The notes beneath the pieces are model-generated. The model saw only the letters and a program-made list of their open reading frames with translations. It was not told where the DNA came from and ran no database searches. Shown here one piece after another: positions 12,601-27,600 of a DNA stretch of 64,000 bases. Position 1 is the stretch's first letter. Each line of letters begins with the position of its first letter. The DNA comes from Micromussa lordhowensis (lineage: Eukaryota > Cnidaria > Anthozoa > Scleractinia > Lobophylliidae). The stretch spans positions 15,030,849 through 15,094,848 of the forward strand of contig OZ026606.1 of assembly GCA_964020085.1 (NCBI GenBank), written 5' to 3'. The position numbers and the translations under genes are program-made.

Positions 12601-15600
12601 AAAGGTAACAAAACACCATAATGTAACTTTAAAGATAAATCCGTAAGCTAGGAAAGCTTGGTTTACAGTCAAACCTCGCGCACGCGACCACCTAAAATGT
12701 CAAGCCTGGGTACGGTGGTCGCTTACAAGAGCTTAGATCGAAATGGGTCAAACTTTTGCCTCATTAGCATATGGTAATTGTAGAGACCTACTACCCCTTG
12801 CGTCACTGCGTCAGTGCCCATCTAAACCCATATAACTGACAACTTTAAGTAGCCACAAAAATATTTAAGCTTTCCAAAGGTATTTATGCAGAGTATCATG
12901 GTTCGCTTCTGATAAACTACACCTTTTTATCCCATTTCCGCTCAATTATCTGTCAAGTGGTCTCTTACTGGAGGTTAAAAACAAAAGAAAATTTCAAACT
13001 TTTAGCTCTAAAAGCAGTCGAAGTCGCTTGCGAGAGGTGGTCACAACCAGAGGTTTGACTGTCTTTAGGTCAGTGAACACAGCTCGAGTACAAAATCAAT
13101 GAATGGTACATTTGAAGCTGCGACAAAAAATATTTCAGACAGAAGAAAAACGAACAGTGCCCTCACGTAAAACTTAAATTGTTCTCCCATCAACCCAACA
13201 TGAATCAATTATCAATCAACTTAACATCGAGTCATTTTAAGCTGTCGTGACTTACACAGAATGTTTGAATGTTGTAGGTAGAACTTTTGACAAAAAGAAA
13301 AGATACTGTTTACCTTCTGGGGATGTTCTTTAAATGATACTTCAAGCTGACTCTCAGCGGTTCTCGTCACAAAGTCATCTTTGTAGGAGGGATCAAACTG
13401 GATCAGTACAGGAATATTCTCACCAACACCGAGAGACACCTCCTATAGGCAAAAAATAATAACTTTTAGGGGATATACGTACTCTCATATTGGCATCACT
13501 TATGGTAAGCTTGGTCCACACAAAAACCGGCTGTACTACTGACTCGCATGTATTACGTTCTATGACCTCATTAATTCCTTCAAACAGTAACCTCCTATAT
13601 TTAAAAATGGAGTAATTGTAGTCAGGAGATGACATAGTTGATAAAAGTGTTGTTTTTTGTCACTGACTTGTATATTACGGTAAGACGTTTCGGCTAACTC
13701 TTAAGCCTTCATCAGTTGAAAAATCGTCGGTCATGAGGAGCATTACCATCAGCGGCTTTTTCTGGAGGCTTGGATGTCCGTAAAAGACCCGAACGCTGGG
13801 AATGATCACATGGTCAACCCAGAAGTCTACAAGTGCCTTGCACGTACTTAAATTCTCTCGAGTCACGCGCATACAGCACGCGCAACGTTTCAATTTAAAA
13901 GTTTTTAAATCGCGCGTAACATCAAGCGGTTTTTTCAACTGATGAAGGCTTAAGAGTTAGCCGAAACGTCGTACCGTAATATGCAAGTCAGTGACAAAAA
14001 ACAACACTTTTAGTAACCTCCTATGTAGACCCTCTTTGCGATTGTCACGCAACTCTCGTGGGGGAAGATTGCATGACAAGCCCAAAGAGCGTCTGCGTAC
14101 ATGTAGGAGGGTAGTCAAACAGCGGCACAACAACTCACCGATTGAGATGATTTAACATTGACAGGCGCCCAGCGCGGATCCTCTACAAGCAGTTGAAAGG
14201 GATAAGAAGCCTTCAACACAACTGTTAGGGGGAGTGACGACACATTGTGCATCATAAATTGCTTGGTCTCCACTTCAAGCGTACTCTCTGGATACTACAG
14301 TAAGAGAAAAAAGGCATATAATGAGATAAAATCTTTGGCTATGGAATAACAGAAGCCATTTCTTATCTTCAAATACATGAGTTAATAAAACATGTTTCAC
14401 GCACTTTTAAAACCTAATTTGAACTAAATGTACAAATTAATTGAGAGCATAACTGTGACAGGTTCTTAAGGTACATTTTTTTTTTCAAGTCTGAAGTTAG
14501 ATGTACATGATTCTTGACCTCTCACATCTCCATGTTCTTTTCACCTGCCAATCTTTTACTACAGTAACTGCTATAATTTGTACTTCTTATAATAAGTTCC
14601 TTTAATTTGTTTTTAACACTACTGAAACCCTCCAGAAGTTATTTCCAACCAACATATTCTCAAACAAAAATGGGCTATTTTCCTGATTCATTAACTAGAA
14701 ACCTCACACACACTGGAACATAATTATTGTCTCTTGTTAAGAATCCGCGCACGCTGACTTTAATTTAATAACTTATAGCCTTTGTTTCCCTCACCTTCAT
14801 GACACAGAACTTGATATCTCTCTGAGAAAAGGAGAGCAGTGGGCTGATAAACTCAGCACTAACATCCACCTTCATGATACGTTCCTTACCAGTACTGGTG
14901 CCTATAATAGCATGGCAGAACATGCGCTCTTTCACAGTTTGTGGTCTTTAACAAACAGAAAAGTGAAGTTTATTTTAGTTCATTTTTCCTCAGAATGACA
15001 GAGACATTAGCAATTATGAGGTTGATGGCAAAATTATACTCTCAGGGTTGTTAAGACAAGCTGGCTGCCAGCAAAAGCCCTTGTTTACTTTATGATCACA
15101 GCTGGCTACTCTGCCAGGCTATTCTCCTAATTGTTTAATAAAAAAAATTGCAAAATTAGGTGACTTTGCAACTACAAAGCTGCCTACTTCAATAAAGAAT
15201 TTATTGTCAAATGTACATGTATTTAGCAGTGTTGTGCTAATTGGGAACACTGTATATAAATAAACAATATATGTGTAACATAAACTTTTACGAATCCCAA
15301 CTGGTGGGAGGCTGACCAGTTGGCTATTTACACAACGCGGTCGAGGAGTTGAACTCAGGACTACCAAGAACAAATCCAGATAGTGGTAGGGTGGAGCATT
15401 TGAACCAGGGACCTCCAGATTTCAAATCCGGCACCCTAGACCACTTGGCCACGTCACCTCCAATTTTGTGACAATTTTGTGACAACCCTGCTTTTAAGCC
15501 AACTTATGATGTTTATCAGACAGCTTGTTGGAAATGTCATATTCTGAGTTGAAGTGAATTAAAATTAAAACACACATCTCTTTGTAACAGTCAGATATTT

Positions 15601-18600
15601 AAAAAAAAATTGTTCTTTGCATATAGTAAGGCTCACTTTTAATGCAGGTCTACTTACATTTCACAGTAGCCTTCAAGCTGCACTTGTTGGCTCTCACCAG
15701 GATGAAGAACCATTCTGTCTGGAGTCAACTGGAAGACTGGCCTGGGAGGATCTGCAGGTGGTGGTACTCCCTGGAGAAACATGCAGTTGTGTTAAGAAAT
15801 GCATAATTATAATTATAACAATGCTCAAAGATTATACAGATGTTTCTGGTCTAAGGGATAACAGGAGTTATGCAACTTAACAGTGTCAGGACTTAACTTT
15901 GGTTTCTGTAGCATGAGGCAACTTGACAATAATATTATTGTTACATTACCCTCCCTTCGAGCCCTAGATGAGACACAATCCCCTGTAGCTTTCTTCCTAT
16001 ACATTTTTATGCTCCTGGGTGAGAAGAGGCATTATGGTCTGAAGTAAAGTGCTTGCCTTAGAGCACTTTTTTCACTCATTGTTAATTTCACATGACAACT
16101 TGTAGGGAATAAGTAGACAGGATGGGAGAGAAGATGCATATTTCCTTCCGTAATATTACCTATATCTTACATCTTGGGCGGTGGAGTCAGGGTACTCTGT
16201 AAATCTTTTGGTGGGGCTGTGTCACTGGGATACTGACACCCCATGATCAGCTTGATTTTGCAACCCTATTCTAAACTAGGCACCAAAAACCCCTACCCTA
16301 TCCCTGAGACTAGCTATTCTCAATGCAGAAACTTTATCACTATATATCATAGTCCACCATATATGCCAACTAACCAATATCTTATAAAGTCACCACCGAG
16401 TTTCAATTTCTAGACGTTAGAACCCCAGTAGAGAACCCTATTTTAGACTAAATTATTTATACACAAGCTCATCTATTGGTGATGAGTTTAATTATACATT
16501 ATACCCTCTTGCAGACTAAAACTATATGATTTCTATACCCTATTCTGGACTAAACTGTTTTAAAACCACACTTCACAGCGACACATACTTAAGCAATAGA
16601 GCACTTTTTCCGTGTTTATATAGCGTCATCTAAACACGAGGAGGGTTGGAAGAATTCGAGACAGTTATGCAAACCCGAGACGTAGTCGAGGGTTTGCATA
16701 ACTTTCGAGAATTCTACCAACCCTCTGAGCGGGTCGACACTAGGGCGATAGTTGGTCGATATATTGGTCGAGATGTACGTCGGCTGATATAGTTTTAGTT
16801 CACCGATACCCCATTTAGATGTTCCCAAGATATTACCTGGAATCTCATGTCATCTGGGTTATATTCTGTTTTCTTTTTAGTCCTGTATGGCAGGAAACCT
16901 TCAGTTGTCCAATAGATCTGCTGAGGCCTGCGCCCACTGTTCATCAGGGTAAACCACCTCTTTACTGGCTGGCAGCTGAACTGAGGGCCCAGTTTGACAG
17001 CCGGGGCTAAAGGAGGGTCACTCACAATGGTGGTACCAGAGCCATATGCCATGAGCCTGACTGTTTGGATCTGACTGTCGCTGATGTTAATTGACAACTT
17101 GTCCTGGAATCTAGCATAAAAAAATAACAAGAAGGTGTTAACAAAGAATTTGAATTACAATTTTTGGATGTTTACCCTCTGATGATGACACTTTGAGACT
17201 ATGAAATATTATTGGGTCTTTTAGTCGCTACATGCATGGCAATTAGTTAATTTAGTGGATGGTATTTCTACCATATGGCACTGGAATTTGAGGTTCCCAA
17301 AATGTCTAATGACCTTTCGCCAAGTTTGATGCAGCCCTAGACAAATGTGTGTAATATACCTATTTGCTGACAAAACGTCAGAGACACTAGCTAGGCATGT
17401 CTTGATAGAGCAACATTGTGATCATTATATGATTTGTGAACTACAGTGGTGTAATTGTTAGTTTGTAATTCTCCAGGTCAAATCTCCAGAGTTTCCCTTA
17501 ACCTTGATGAAACTGCAACCCTAAGAGAAAGTCCTACGTCAGCATACTCGGGTTAACTTGTCACTCAATAAACATCATAGGTGCCTTACTTGACAGTATC
17601 ATCCACATTTGCCGTCACTTTAAGTTTCAAGGCATCCTCAGGAGGAATAACACCCTGGGCTGGTTCAACAGAAAACAACGAATTTGGACGCACCTGCAAA
17701 TTAAACAAGACACAAGAAGCACAGATTTAGAGGCACACATGGAGTAATATAATATAACAGTACATTTCTAAGATGTCTGAATAGTCATTGACTTACCATA
17801 CAGCAAGAAAACTGGGCTGGAATAAGAGACTCATTGGAAAGTTGCACAATCTTGGAGATATCTGTTAGGACTGGGACGGTGCCGTAATCAACATGACTGG
17901 GTGTCACATGTACCACAGGTCCCTCACCAACACACTGAATCTGGACTCCCTGTTAAAGTTTCGAAATGTTAACATCTACATGTATTACAGTGGAACCCCA
18001 CTAATCTGGCGGCCAATGGGCCACATAAATCTGACCGTATTAATGGGGTGGCAGTGTTTGTTTCTTTACCACATTTTAGCCATCTGAAATTTTCCGGATC
18101 ATGTTTACTGTGGGTAGCCTCGATTGCTATGTCAGTCAATATATCGGTTGAGTATCGACCAACAATCGACCTATATATATTGACCCAGAGTCGGCCGACA
18201 GTCGGTTGAGAGTCGGTCGCTAGCGGGTCGACACTAGGGCGATAGTTGGTCGATATATTGGTCGAGATGTACGTCGGCTGATATAGTTTTAGTTCACCGA
18301 TACCCCGTTGATACTTCACCGACACTTCGCCGATACTTCACCAACACTTCACCGACACTTCACTGAGTATCGGTTGACTACTGGTCGAACGAAAAGCTTC
18401 CGATATGTTGGTCGATATATCGGTTGATAGTCGACCGATAGTTTATCACGCTACTGTTGCAAAGTTCGTGGCCCCCAGCTTAGTGTGTGAGCTCATGCAC
18501 ACACAAAAAACTGACCCGCTATATCAACCTACCACCCACGGACTATAGACCAGCTAGCGATCGAGTTCAAGCGACTGTCGACCAAGAGATCTCGGCCGAC

Positions 18601-21600
18601 ACATGCCTGATATTTGCGCGACAGTTCACCAAAATGTCACCGACACTTGACCGATATCCCACCAAAATTTTACCAATACTCGATCAAGATGCATCTGCGC
18701 AATATCAACTGACAGTCGGTCGCTATATCAACCGAACCCCGACCGACTATCGCGCAGCTATTGACCAAGTGTCAACCGAATGTCGACCGACTATCAACCG
18801 ACTCTCGGTCGATATCGGTCAAGTGTCGACTGACAATTGACTGATATATCGAGCAACATAGCGGTCAACACTACCTACAGTAAACATGATCCAATTTTCC
18901 TTCCAGTTGGCTCAGAACCCACACAAGGTCAAGACCTGTGACTAGCCAGGCCATGATGTCAAAAAAAGCAAATAAAAAATATCAGCTGTCATATACTTTT
19001 AATTAATTATTAGGCATAAACAGTTTCTTACAATCAAAGTAGTAGCTAACAAGGTATTAAGACGATGGGACTGTAAATATCGAGAATTGATTTTCAAAAC
19101 TGAAATTATGGATTCCTTCATATTTTGCCAAGAGAAACCCTTTGGTGAACTATTTTCGAAAATAGTACTAGAACTGCCCAGAGAGTTTTTGATTTTGAGA
19201 AATCCAACGAAATAAGAATTGCGGTTTTCGCGCTGCGTCCGCCATTAAATTCAGCAGAAAACTTGTGCATTTTCAAATCGCTCTCAGAGAAAGACGACTT
19301 GATGTACTTAAGTAATCTTTTGCATGTTTGTTTGGTGTCACAAGTACAACAAAAATCTATAAAAATATTGCCAAGAAGTGCACTTTCACTTCGGATTAGA
19401 AGCGCCTGAAGATTTCTAGATTTTACGTTTTGAAAAAATCCGAAAAATAAAGCATTTTTGAATGCCATTTTCGTACTTTGGTACATAGAAATTTTAAGTA
19501 AAAAATATATGTTTGCAAAGCCCTTTTATTGTATTCTAACATACAAAAAATTCAGCTTGGGCAATTGAAACGCCGCATGATACGAAATGCACAAAAAAGG
19601 GCTTTTGACGTGAAAGTTACATGACAATTACAACGGTCACGCAAGCACAAGTTCGTGGAGTTTATTCAACTGATGTATTTATTTGATCATTTATGTTCGA
19701 TCGGAAATTCTCATGCTCCCACACGGCGATAAGTTGTGTTCACACGGGCAAGGAGCTGAAGCATGGGTCAGAGCTGAACATGAATTCAAATTATCGACAT
19801 CTATTATCTAGCTACGATCAAACTAATGATGGTGAAAATACGAAAAGGTCAAGTGTCATGTCATCGCCACATGCGGCATTATTAACATCTCGAAGAGTCA
19901 TCAGGTACAGAGATCACAAAAATTATTCCTACATGCCATGTTCGACTGAATACTATCATTAAAACAACAATATTAATTAAATAGCACTTTTGGCAGTCTC
20001 TTTCTCTCCTTGCTGCGTAAGAATCAGTAAAGCAGTGTCGAACCCATCGTAAACAACTTGTACAATGCAATGAGAATTTCTTATATGATTGTACCGAGCT
20101 TTACCTTTAACTAGTTCGTTTGAAGACTCCTTATCACTATTAAAATCATTTTAGTCATACCAGTAGCACGCGTGGCAGAAAAAAACTCGATTTTTGAGAA
20201 CATGGCTCGCAGAGGATTGCCGAAAAGTACGCAAAGGATTGCCGGAAGCTTGCTGGGGGTCGAATAAACGCACCGCGATCGAGTAAAACTCTCTTGGAGA
20301 TTCCGATATGGAACAAACTGAAAACGGTTCCAAATATCCTGAACATGGATTTTCCGACAAAAACAACTCAGAAGGTATCGTAAGTAATTCTGAAGTACTG
20401 GTAAATCTCGATACTCGAGGCGAGTGTCGCTTCGCTCGTGTTCAACTGCGAATACAATACTCCCGATCGCCAGTTCTACCTTTGTCCTAACCTTTGGCAT
20501 GTCGTTTATGGAGATCGCTCATTTGTGTTGAGTGTACGTGACGTAGAGCTCATGTCAAGGTTGGGTGATGATTATCTAATAATAATAATAATTTGCTGCT
20601 GCTCTGCTTTCGAGATACGTTTGCTCGTTTATAACAGGAAAAATGATTTGTCTCATCATCACTGAAATTCAAACAGCAGAGTGGTTCGACATAATACTTT
20701 TTTTCTGTTTTTTTACCTGTATTTTCTTGAGTTATACTGAGTGAAATTCTTTTAACAGATGTATTAGTTCCCATGGAGGAAAATGATAATAATATCCGCA
20801 ATGATAAATAACACGGTTTAACTCATTTAAAATACACTAAATTATATAACAATTGCTCCGAGGCATTCAGGGTTCGTATATTTTCTACGCATTAAATTTT
20901 GAAAAAGTAATGTGTTCAGGATATTTGGAACCGTTTTCAGTTTGTTCCATATCGGAATCTCCAAGAGAGTTTTACTCGATCGCGGTGCGTTTATTCGACC
21001 CCCAGCAAGCTTCCGGCAATCCTTTGCGTACTTTTCGGCAATCCTCTGCGAGCCATGTTCTCAAAAATCGAGTTTTTTTTCTGCCACGCGTGCTACTGGT
21101 ATGACTAAAATGATTTTAATAGTGATAAGGAGTCTTCAAACGAACTAGTTAAAGGTAAAGCTCGGTACAATCATTTAAGAAATTCTCATTGCATTGTACA
21201 AGTTGTTTACGACGGGTTCGACACTGCTTTACTGATTCTTACGCAGCAAGGAGAGAAAGAGACTGCCAAAAGTGCTATTTAATTAATATTGTTGTCTTAA
21301 TGATAGTATTCAGTCGAACATGGCATGTAGGAATAATTTTTGTGATCTTTGTACCTGATGATTCTTCGAGATGTTAATAATGCCGCATGTGGCGATGACA
21401 TGACACTTGACCTTTTCGTATTTACACCATCATTAGTTTGATCGTAGCTAGATAATAGATGTCGATAATTTGAATTCATGTTCAGCTCTGACTCATGCTT
21501 CAGCTCATGGCCATGTGAACACAACTTATCGCCGTGTGGGAGCATGAGAATTTCCGATCGAACATAAATGATCAAATAAATACATGAGTTGAATAAACTC

Positions 21601-24600
21601 CACGAACTTGTGCTTGCGTGACCGTTGTAATTGTCATGTAACTTTCGCGTCAAAAGCCCTATTTTGTGCATTTTGTATCATGCGGCGTTTCAATTGCCCA
21701 AGCTGAATTTTTTGTATGTTAGAATACAATAAAAGGGCTTTGCAAACATATATTTTTTACTTAAAATTTCTATGTACCAAAGTACGAAAATGGAATTCAA
21801 AAATGCTTTATTTTTCGGATTTTTTCAAAACATAAAATCTAGAAATCTTCGGGCGCTTCTAATCCGAAGTGAAAGTGCACTTCTTGGCAATATTTTTATA
21901 GATTTTTGTTGTACTTGTGACACCAAACAAACATGCAAAAGATTACTTAAGTACATCAAGTCGTCTTTCTCTGAGAGCGATTTGAAAATGCACAAGTTTT
22001 CTGCTGAATTTAATGGCGGACGCAGCGCGAAAACCGCAATTCTTATTTCGTTGGATTTCTCAAAATCAAAAACTCTCTGGGCAGTTCTAGTACTATTTTC
22101 GAAAATAGTTCACCAAAGGGTTTCTCTTGGCAAAATATGAAGGAATCCATAATTTCAGTTTTGAAAATCAATTCTCGATATTTACAGTCCCGTCGTCTTA
22201 AAGGTGACTGCAATGCTGCTCTAGCAGAAAAGCCTTACACATTCTTTGATGCTATAAAATTCCTTCAACTTACCAGTGGTGCATCGCTGCTCCCAAAGAT
22301 CATAAAATATGCCATTGTGGTAACTTCATCCAGGCACTCAGCTGTTATATGAAGAGGTACCTCCTTGAATGAATGAGGCTGGATTATTCCCTGCAAACAT
22401 AGAGTCATCTTAAGTAAAAAGCACGCTGCATGTCACTTTGTAAGCCTGATTCAAACTCATAGGAGGAAATCTGGTTAGAAGGTCCAGATGCAAAGAGAAT
22501 AAAAGTTGTCTGGCATCCCCTTTGGGTAAGATGTAACAATGATGTACTAGCCTGACAGACAGTCAATAGCCCCAACAAAATTTCTTACTAGCATGATTAT
22601 CACTTGCAGTACTTAATAGGTAATGTGAATTCTCAAAACATTTTTCTCAAAAACCTTCACTTCACTTCACTTCAAAATTAGAATCAAGTAGCCTGACAGG
22701 AAAATTCAAAAGCCCCAAGCTATCACATAAGACTTTCTTTGCATGTTGGTTAGCGACACACAGTCACACCTACAAACAATTCAGCTAACTGCATAACACA
22801 TCAATGTGCATCTAGGTGTAAGTGGGGTCAAAGAAATTTTGTTCTTAATTATCATCTTTAGATTTCAAAAATCCACTCTAAGCTCTCCAACCTATCTAAA
22901 TCACACAGGTCTATGGTTTGAAACCATTGTCACACAATCTCCCAATCAGTTGATCAGTACATTTTTGTACATCAGTCAATCCCTACAGTATGACAGCAAC
23001 TGAGTGTTTGGTATGGATGTATTCCTCACTATGACAGTATTACTCAGTGTATGCTGAGTATGCTTCTATTATAGAATGCAGCAAGGTAACATTTGAATAG
23101 TAACCCAGCTTTATGTACTTCCCACCTCACCTTTGGTTCAGGACTTGAATACAAGATTGGCGTCACATCTTCAACAACCTGTAGAGTAGAGAGTTCAATA
23201 CCACAATTTAAATACAATCTGATGCAAACCATATTCCATACACCATAACAATTTACTGTAAAGGTCTATATACATTTAACTTTAAGCAAATGTACCTGTG
23301 ACAGCAACTCATATTTGGCAGGAAGATCAGACTCATTGTGCAGATGGACTGGTAACTCGTACGGGTGATGTAGAAAGCAGCGTCCATAATCCAAGATTGG
23401 TGTAGAGACAGTTATGGGTGGGACAACACATCTATCAAGAAAATAGGCATGAAACAATGTCTTGTTAGCATGATCATAAAATGTGTAGGGAATAGCACAA
23501 ATTTTCAGTGTTGACATAAAAAAATCATTATTGGAAAGTTTACAATGTAGGACAACAAATAAGAGATTACAAATTTGATGGTTTATTGAGATAATATTTC
23601 CCAGATTAAAGTTTTTTTCACTTACTTGTCCATACAATGTGCATTGCAGCTAGAAAATTTAATAATGTGTTTTTAGCTTAAAATTTCTCAAACCAGTTTA
23701 ATTTTCTTCCCCTTAGTTTAACATAATAGTTGTATTTAAAATCAAAACAAAGGAATTAAACATCGGCCTGTCTTGAAAAATTGTTAATCCAAGACATACA
23801 CAGGGAGAAGTTGATTCTGACTCTCTCAGAAAATAAAAGTTTTTTTTTAAAAAAGCTACAGCACTACAGCCTCTGTCAGTAATGTTGATACATGTATGAT
23901 TGTAGACATTTCTGTAGGTACTTCTGTTAGACTATAATTCATGGAAGATTATCTTACTTGGCTATTATTGGAAGTGATAGAATCTCTTCTCCGACTCCAT
24001 CTACATCCACCACCAAAGCAATTTCATACTTTTTGACTGTGGTTGACACAAAGTCCACCTAGAAAACAAGAAGTGCCCAACAATAAGTTTATAAAAGTTA
24101 GTTATTCCATGAATTTCAAAAAGTCGTTGAGAGAAGCTACGTGTATGTCAACATTCCACAAACAGATAAGAATCAAAATGATATGTAGGCTTGTTGTATC
24201 ACTATTACAATAATAACAATTTCACATTATTTCTGTGAACAGACACAGATCTAACTGATAAATGATGACCTATGAGTGGTCCAGGGCAGTGTTCTCCAGG
24301 AAATGTTTCTCATTCTAACCCCCTAAAGTCCCCATTCCTAGGGGTTTCCGAGTCATTCTGAAAGTCCAACTAATTTCCGTAAAACAGAGGAACCGGTATG
24401 GATCCAAGCCTGATGAAGGTCCTGATCTACACTGACTATTATTGACCTCTCAGCTACACTTTCCGAAGGGCAGCCCATGTAACATGAAATATTTATCAAA
24501 AAATTTTATTTTACCTTGATATCCAGCTCTCCTTGAGGAGCAACAGTACCGGTTGATGGGGAAATATCAAACTCCCTTGGAAAAGGCATGATGGTGCTAC

Positions 24601-27600
24601 CACCGTCACTGATATTACTGTCAATCAGGCTATTGTCACGACTGTGTGTTTCCTCACTGGCCCAGCCATCAGCTGGTACACGCAAGTTGAATGTCATGGG
24701 GATTAGCGATGTATTCACCAGAGTGCAATGCCGAGTATTCACAAAACCTGCAAGTTCAAATGTTATGGCAAATTAGTGCATTTTCATAGCATATTCTAGC
24801 TCTGTATGTGTATTGCTTACTTTAAATTTGCTTTAATCATTCATACTAAGGAAAAAACAACAAGCTGCTTCCTACATTGTACAATAGTAACTTAAATAAA
24901 CATGACCATGTGTCAACAACAGTTTTGTATCTATCATTGCCACACCAACACATATACAAACAATGTTTTATGTTAATTACTGTTATGAAATGGAAACTGA
25001 GTAGTTGTCTAACTTTAAAATCTTAAGTTCTACATGTATTTACAGTACTTTGACCTCAAGAATAATAACTGTATGTTCTAACAGTTTCACCATCTACGTG
25101 CTCTTTAAAGGGATAATACAAGGCAATGCAACATACATGTACAATTACATGAAAAACATTTGACACTTACCATAAGAAACTACACCAAATTTCAGTTTTG
25201 GTATATTGAAGTGAAATGTGGGACCAATGACAGATCCACTGGAGAGCAAAGAAAACAGTAATTACAAAATACTCATTCAGTATAATGCACCGTAGGAAAA
25301 AAAGATGGTGGCTGTACATTTTACCACAATACCTTGTGAACCTAACACAGCGTATAAGACACAACGAGAGCCAAGTTTTTACAATATTTGTCCCTGTACT
25401 AAGGACATTGGGTATCGTAGGTTTGAAGATTTTATAACCCTTTCGTACCTTTTTATGAAAGTTGTTAAAGTTTTCGTGCGCTAAGAACTGTGGGTAAATG
25501 TACCAGTCGCCATCTTTTTTCCTATGGAGGATTGATTATACATGTACAAAAAAAACATGATCACAAACAAATCCAACTAAAACTTACAAGATCTTTAATT
25601 GAAGTCTTTCAGGCGACCCTTCCACAGCAAACTCAAAAACTTCTTTGAAATCACCAAGTATAGGTGAGCAGAAGTGAATCTAAACAAAATATACCGGAAT
25701 ATCAAGACAGGTTTTGTTTACTTTTAGTGAAGTACATGTTTGGTTTATGTACAATTCACACGCTTTTTGTCTATTTCCATTCTAACCACTACTAAGTACT
25801 CAAAACATTGTGTACAAACACAAAGGCCTCCCTAGAAACTTGCAAAAGCTTATGCAAATTGCTTCTTGTTTTTTACCTGAATGGCCTGATAACCTCCAGG
25901 TATGACAATTCCTTGAGCAGGGGAAAAGGAAAACTGGGGACCAAATTGAGTGTCAGAAGGAAGAAGTTGAAACACTGCATCTATATCGCCTTTGTTGCAT
26001 AAAATAACCTGCAAGGAATAAGATAGCAGTTTATGTGCTTACAAGTAATCTAAAGGTCAATTATACCATTTGTAAAACCTTACTCAGTATGGCCAAATCT
26101 AAAAAGAAGGACAGCTGGTCACTGAGGAAGGACTGTACTCTGGTTTGAAAGGATGGTCTCAGGTACTAGAACTCTTACCAATAAATGACAGGACAACCCA
26201 TTTTGGGGGTAGTTTAGATCATGCAATATCCCAGCTACATGTAAAGCGAAGTACACTAGATATTCTAGACAGTACAAGACGTATAAAATATTTCTTGGAA
26301 ATCTCTCCCATCTCGTGTGAAAGTTGTAAAAAGCTGTGAATGGTAACTGTACCATTAGTTCTAGAAACTTTGAGATAGTGAACAAGGTGGTTGTATTTTG
26401 TCTTGACCTGGGACAATCAAGATTATTTTACAGTTCTTTTTATTTTGTTATTGTTTCATCTAAATAATTATTAATTGGATGACTTAGAGCACTTTTGCAA
26501 CAGAAAGGAGGTGGGACATTACTGTTTACCTCATATGAATGCTGAGAATTTAAGAACACATCACCAATATCTAATGTGTCCAAAGAGAAATGTATTTGTG
26601 GGCCAGTGCCATCTCCTCTGATCCTCAAGGGCAGCCTTGATTCTCTTCCTGTCACATCACAGTAGATAGTCCTGGCATAACTGAAGAAAAACCTCACAAT
26701 CACTCTAGGAATCTGTCAGATGATTCTCTTCCCAGGTGGTAAATCTTATTAAAAATACTCAAAGGAATATTGTTAGCAGAGCCCATGGCCTAACTGATAC
26801 TGAATACTGAGAGGTGTTTCACAAGTTGATCCGTATTGTAGGGTAGTGCATCTTATCACAATTGTACATGAATGTATTACAAAGTTATATTTGTACCTCT
26901 GGGCTTCTTGAGGTTTGAAGATAATATTGATTTCTGCTTGAGAATTTGGCCAGATCTCTCCTTCCTAAAAAAATAACATACATACAAGTAAATGTGTTGG
27001 GTACCGCTAAATGTAACAAAATTCACACTAATTCAACTGCTGCTTAGAAGATACAAGCAGAGGGTTACTTTTCATATACAGTAATTAGGGTATAATTATA
27101 ATTCAACTTTATTACATGTACATAATTATGTTCTCTAGAGTAGAAATGGCACTAACATACACATGCCCACTTGTATTTAATGCATTTAATTTAAAGGCTT
27201 ACCACTGGGTCAATGGTGACTATTGAGTCTGCATAGAGCATTTTATCGTCATTCACAACCTGTGATGAAATGTTTGAAAACCATAATATTTAGTTTTACA
27301 TACTATATATTAGTGAACCTAGCTAAATAGTTGCATACAGTATTTTATTACTACATTAACATTTGACTAAATTGGCACTATTTAGTGCTATTTTTGATAC
27401 AAATTACAACTTGTAAACATCATTTATTTTTTTATTTATTTTAATGTGTCACACTATCATCATATTGTCATTTGTCATTCTATTAGAATTTCAGTTTATG
27501 GTAAGATCAAACGCAAAGTGTACGTTTTCTTTGCATCACCTGCATTTCAAGATTATATCAGAGATTAAACTGATCAGGTTTCACAGGTTGGACATTATTT

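Noticed and set aside
18487..18840. 117-codon plus-strand ORF
   Set aside because: Produced by the 11-bp tandem repeat, which keeps all frames open by periodicity.
19118..22140. Paired ORFs of up to 129 codons inside the giant inverted repeat
   Set aside because: Mirror images in the two arms, no transposase motif, overlapping in many frames.
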